64,000 nucleotides of DNA from Chloroflexota bacterium (GTDB taxonomy: Bacteria > Chloroflexota > Chloroflexia > Thermomicrobiales > JADLAZ01): positions 1-64,000 of the forward strand of contig JADLAZ010000060.1 of assembly GCA_020849725.1 (NCBI GenBank), written 5' to 3'. How positions within the stretch are numbered: the stretch's first letter is position 1; every line of letters starts with the position of its first letter. Below the pieces are notes generated by a model, which saw only the letters and a program-made list of their open reading frames with translations, had not been told where the DNA came from and ran no database searches. Of this stretch, positions 62,473 through 64,000 are shown piece by piece. The position numbers were made by a program, and so were the translations under genes.

Positions 62473-62628
62473 ATGACGATCACCCCTGAATTGACCGTCG
62501 ACACCACGATCTTGCCAGTAATGAGCTACTTCGAGATCTTCCTACCGCGCATGCTGATGTGCCGGCGCGCGGCGGAGCGCCTCGGCTGCGCGTTTCACAT
62601 CACCATCAACGACGTCACCCTGCTGTGA
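62473..62628 (+). CDS. Very small ORF (51 residues), DUF1858-like N-terminus
   Basis: The frame from the ATG at 62473 to the TGA at 62626-62628 encodes 51 residues. It starts MTITPELTVDTTILPVM, close in pattern to DUF1858 domains, and ends with MLMCRRAAERLGCAFHITI, with Cys residues at 30 and 39. Two Cys near the C-terminus could bind metal or be redox active. The ribosome site is weak (GAG about 9 nt upstream). Codon use includes CTA, TTG and GTA, which are rare in neighbours. The bases at 62349-62472 show no frame. Confidence 0.4.
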   Translation: MTITPELTVDTTILPVMSYFEIFLPRMLMCRRAAERLGCAFHITINDVTLL

Positions 62629-62682
62629 TGACTACGGGACTGCGCGATTGACCACCGCCCGCCGCCCACCGATACTCACGGT

Positions 62683-63453
62683 GTGAGCGACTTCGACGTC
62701 TTCGCCCCGTACTACGATCCGGAGTTCGCCGGCTTTCTCGACGATCTCCCCGTCTATGAGGGCTACGCCGGCGGCGCGGGCGGACCACTGCTGGAGCTGG
62801 CCTGCGGCACTGGACGCCTGCTGGCGCCGCTAGCTGCGGCCGGTCACCGCCTGACCGGCGTCGATATCGCGCCGGCGATGCTGGCGCGGGCACGCTCGCG
62901 GCTGGCCGCCGCTGGGCTGCTGGAGCAGGTGACACTCGTGCAGGATGACATGCGCGCGCTTGAACGCCTGGACGAAGCTCGATTCCGCCTGGCCTTCTGC
63001 GCGATCAACAGCTTCCTCCATCTACCTGACCAGGCGGCGCACCTCGCCGCGCTGCGGGCCATCCACCGCCACCTCGACCCCGGTGGGCGGCTGGTGCTGG
63101 ACGTCTTTCATCCCCATCCGGACGTGCTGCACGGCTACGACGGCCGGTTGGCGCATGAAGAAACACTCGTTGACCCGGTCACCGGCGACCGGGTCGACAA
63201 GTTCGTCAGCCGCACCCTCGACACGGCCAGCCAGACGATCCACACCGTCTTCATCTACGACCGCGTCGATGCGGCCGGGCTGCTCCACCGGCTCGTCGCG
63301 CCGTTCGCGCTGCGCTACATCCACCGCTACGAGCTGGGTCTGCTGCTCGACGCCGCTGGCTTCGTCCTGGAGGATCTGCTCGGCGACTACGCGCTCAACC
63401 CGTTCGGCGCCGCCAGCCTCCAGATGATTGCTGTCGCCCGCCCGCGCGTCTGA
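62683..63453 (+). CDS. Class I SAM-dependent methyltransferase
   Basis: A 256-residue Rossmann methyltransferase. Motif I is LLELACGTGRLLAPLA, followed by GVDIAPAMLARARSRL, then VTLVQDDMRAL and LAFCAINSFLHLPDQ (motif IV region), and LDPGGRLVLDVFHPHPDVL (post-motif). The start is a GTG at 62683. The substrate is unknown. It lies 75 bp upstream of the MlrC-type gene in the same direction. Confidence 0.9.
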   Translation: MSDFDVFAPYYDPEFAGFLDDLPVYEGYAGGAGGPLLELACGTGRLLAPLAAAGHRLTGVDIAPAMLARARSRLAAAGLLEQVTLVQDDMRALERLDEARFRLAFCAINSFLHLPDQAAHLAALRAIHRHLDPGGRLVLDVFHPHPDVLHGYDGRLAHEETLVDPVTGDRVDKFVSRTLDTASQTIHTVFIYDRVDAAGLLHRLVAPFALRYIHRYELGLLLDAAGFVLEDLLGDYALNPFGAASLQMIAVARPRV

Positions 63454-63528
63454 GGCGATTGTCGGGCCGGCCGGCGTGGGCGACAATGCCGCCGGCGGCC
63501 AGCCGGCCGGGGCAGGAGGAGGAGAGCG

Positions 63529-64000
63529 GTGCGGATCGCGGTCGGGGGCATCATTCACGAGTCGAACACGTTCAGCCGCGTGCCGACGGACCTCGCCAGC
63601 TTTCGCGTCACGACCGGTGACGACCTCATCACGCGCTGGAGCGGCACGCACCACGAGATGGGCGGCTTTCTGGACGGCGCGCGCGCCAACGGCTACGACG
63701 TGGCGCCGACGCTGATGGCCGCCGCCACGCCAAGCGGTCCGGTCACGGCCGCCGCGCGCGATGCGCTCGTGGCCGACCTGCTCGACCGCCTGCTGGCCGG
63801 CCCACGCCCGGATGGCCTGCTGCTGGCACTGCATGGCGCGCTGGTCGCCGACGACGAGCCAGAGGGGGACGCCGGCATCCTGCGCCGGGTGCGTGCCGCC
63901 GTCGGTCCAGACCTTCCGATCGTCGTCACCCACGATTTCCACTGCAATATCTGCCCCGAACTGATCGAGAACGCGACGGCGCTGATCGTCTACCGGACCA
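63529..64000 (+). CDS. M81 family metallopeptidase (MlrC-like), 3' end beyond the window
   Basis: The first 157 codons of an MlrC-type protein, cut by the window edge. The GTG at 63529 follows AGGAGGAGGAG. Visible motifs are RIAVGGIIHESNTFSRVPTDLASF, GGFLDGARANGYDVAPTLMAAATPSGPV, LLLALHGALVADDEPEGDAGIL and VVTHDFHCNICPELIENATALIVYRT; Asp/His in the last block bind zinc. Named after microcystin linearase C, these proteins hydrolyse small peptides or amides, and most act on other substrates. The rest of the gene is not visible. Confidence 0.88.
   Translation, partial: MRIAVGGIIHESNTFSRVPTDLASFRVTTGDDLITRWSGTHHEMGGFLDGARANGYDVAPTLMAAATPSGPVTAAARDALVADLLDRLLAGPRPDGLLLALHGALVADDEPEGDAGILRRVRAAVGPDLPIVVTHDFHCNICPELIENATALIVYRT

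Overview
The window is about 64 kb of very GC-rich bacterial DNA, densely packed with short intergenic gaps and many genes that overlap by 4-50 bp. Gene content suggests a Chloroflexota bacterium (Thermomicrobia/Chloroflexia-like). The reasons are a type-B succinate dehydrogenase with a single cytochrome b subunit, FtsH, LLM and SDR oxidoreductases, a fused LivHM permease, a DUF1786 protein, DUF92 and PF06262-type metallopeptidase genes, and no lipid A or outer-membrane assembly genes. The taxonomic call is an inference from gene content. No rRNA, tRNA or CRISPR array was found.

Layout. (1) 1-12.3 kb, all minus strand. A spermidine-synthase/transmembrane fusion, a FemAB-like ligase, a small soluble protein, a DUF350 membrane protein, a four-helix membrane protein and S-adenosylmethionine decarboxylase form a compact cluster (12256 to 6791). 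An SDR, FtsH, two glycosyltransferases, a zinc-ribbon membrane protein and a DUF4178-like protein cut by the window edge follow. (2) 12.4-19.6 kb, plus strand: a PhyH-type dioxygenase, then a branched-chain amino-acid type ABC importer (lipoprotein, fused LivHM, LivG, LivF) and a DUF92 membrane protein. (3) 19.6-30.7 kb: HD hydrolase, zincin, GyrB, an OmpR-type regulator, LLM oxidoreductase, an ATP-grasp protein, an atypical SDR, a TIM-barrel isomerase, a possible PD-(D/E)XK protein and a TfoX-domain protein. (4) 30.8-39.3 kb, minus strand: sdhC-sdhA-sdhB-lipM, then fabZ and two GT9 glycosyltransferases. A complete ISAs1-family insertion sequence with 19-bp terminal repeats and an 8-bp target duplication sits between lipM and fabZ. 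(5) 39.5-50.7 kb: a Tat-exported sulfite-oxidase-fold molybdoenzyme, DUF1786, phosphomannomutase, Ndk, an SRAP (HMCES/YedK) protein, a solute-binding lipoprotein followed directly by a large histidine kinase, a DHDPS-family protein and a GT-C glycosyltransferase. (6) 50.9-64 kb: AroQ, a molybdopterin-binding protein, an MBL hydrolase, a cell-surface glycan initiation trio (aminotransferase, phosphoglycosyltransferase, 4,6-dehydratase), SDRs, ThiD, a flavin reductase, an esterase, a small-ORF island, a methyltransferase and the start of an MlrC-type protein.

The best candidate for an undescribed system is the polyamine/membrane cluster in region 1. AdoMet decarboxylase would make the aminopropyl donor. 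The N-terminal domain of the 821-residue fusion would transfer it, and its C-terminal half would lie outside the membrane. DUF350, the four-helix protein, a duplicated soluble domain and a FemAB-like peptide ligase suggest an envelope-directed polyamine product or conjugate. Second-tier leads are an SDR lacking three of its four catalytic residues, a binding-protein/histidine-kinase pair without transporter or response regulator, and a candidate nuclease-fold protein of unknown function.
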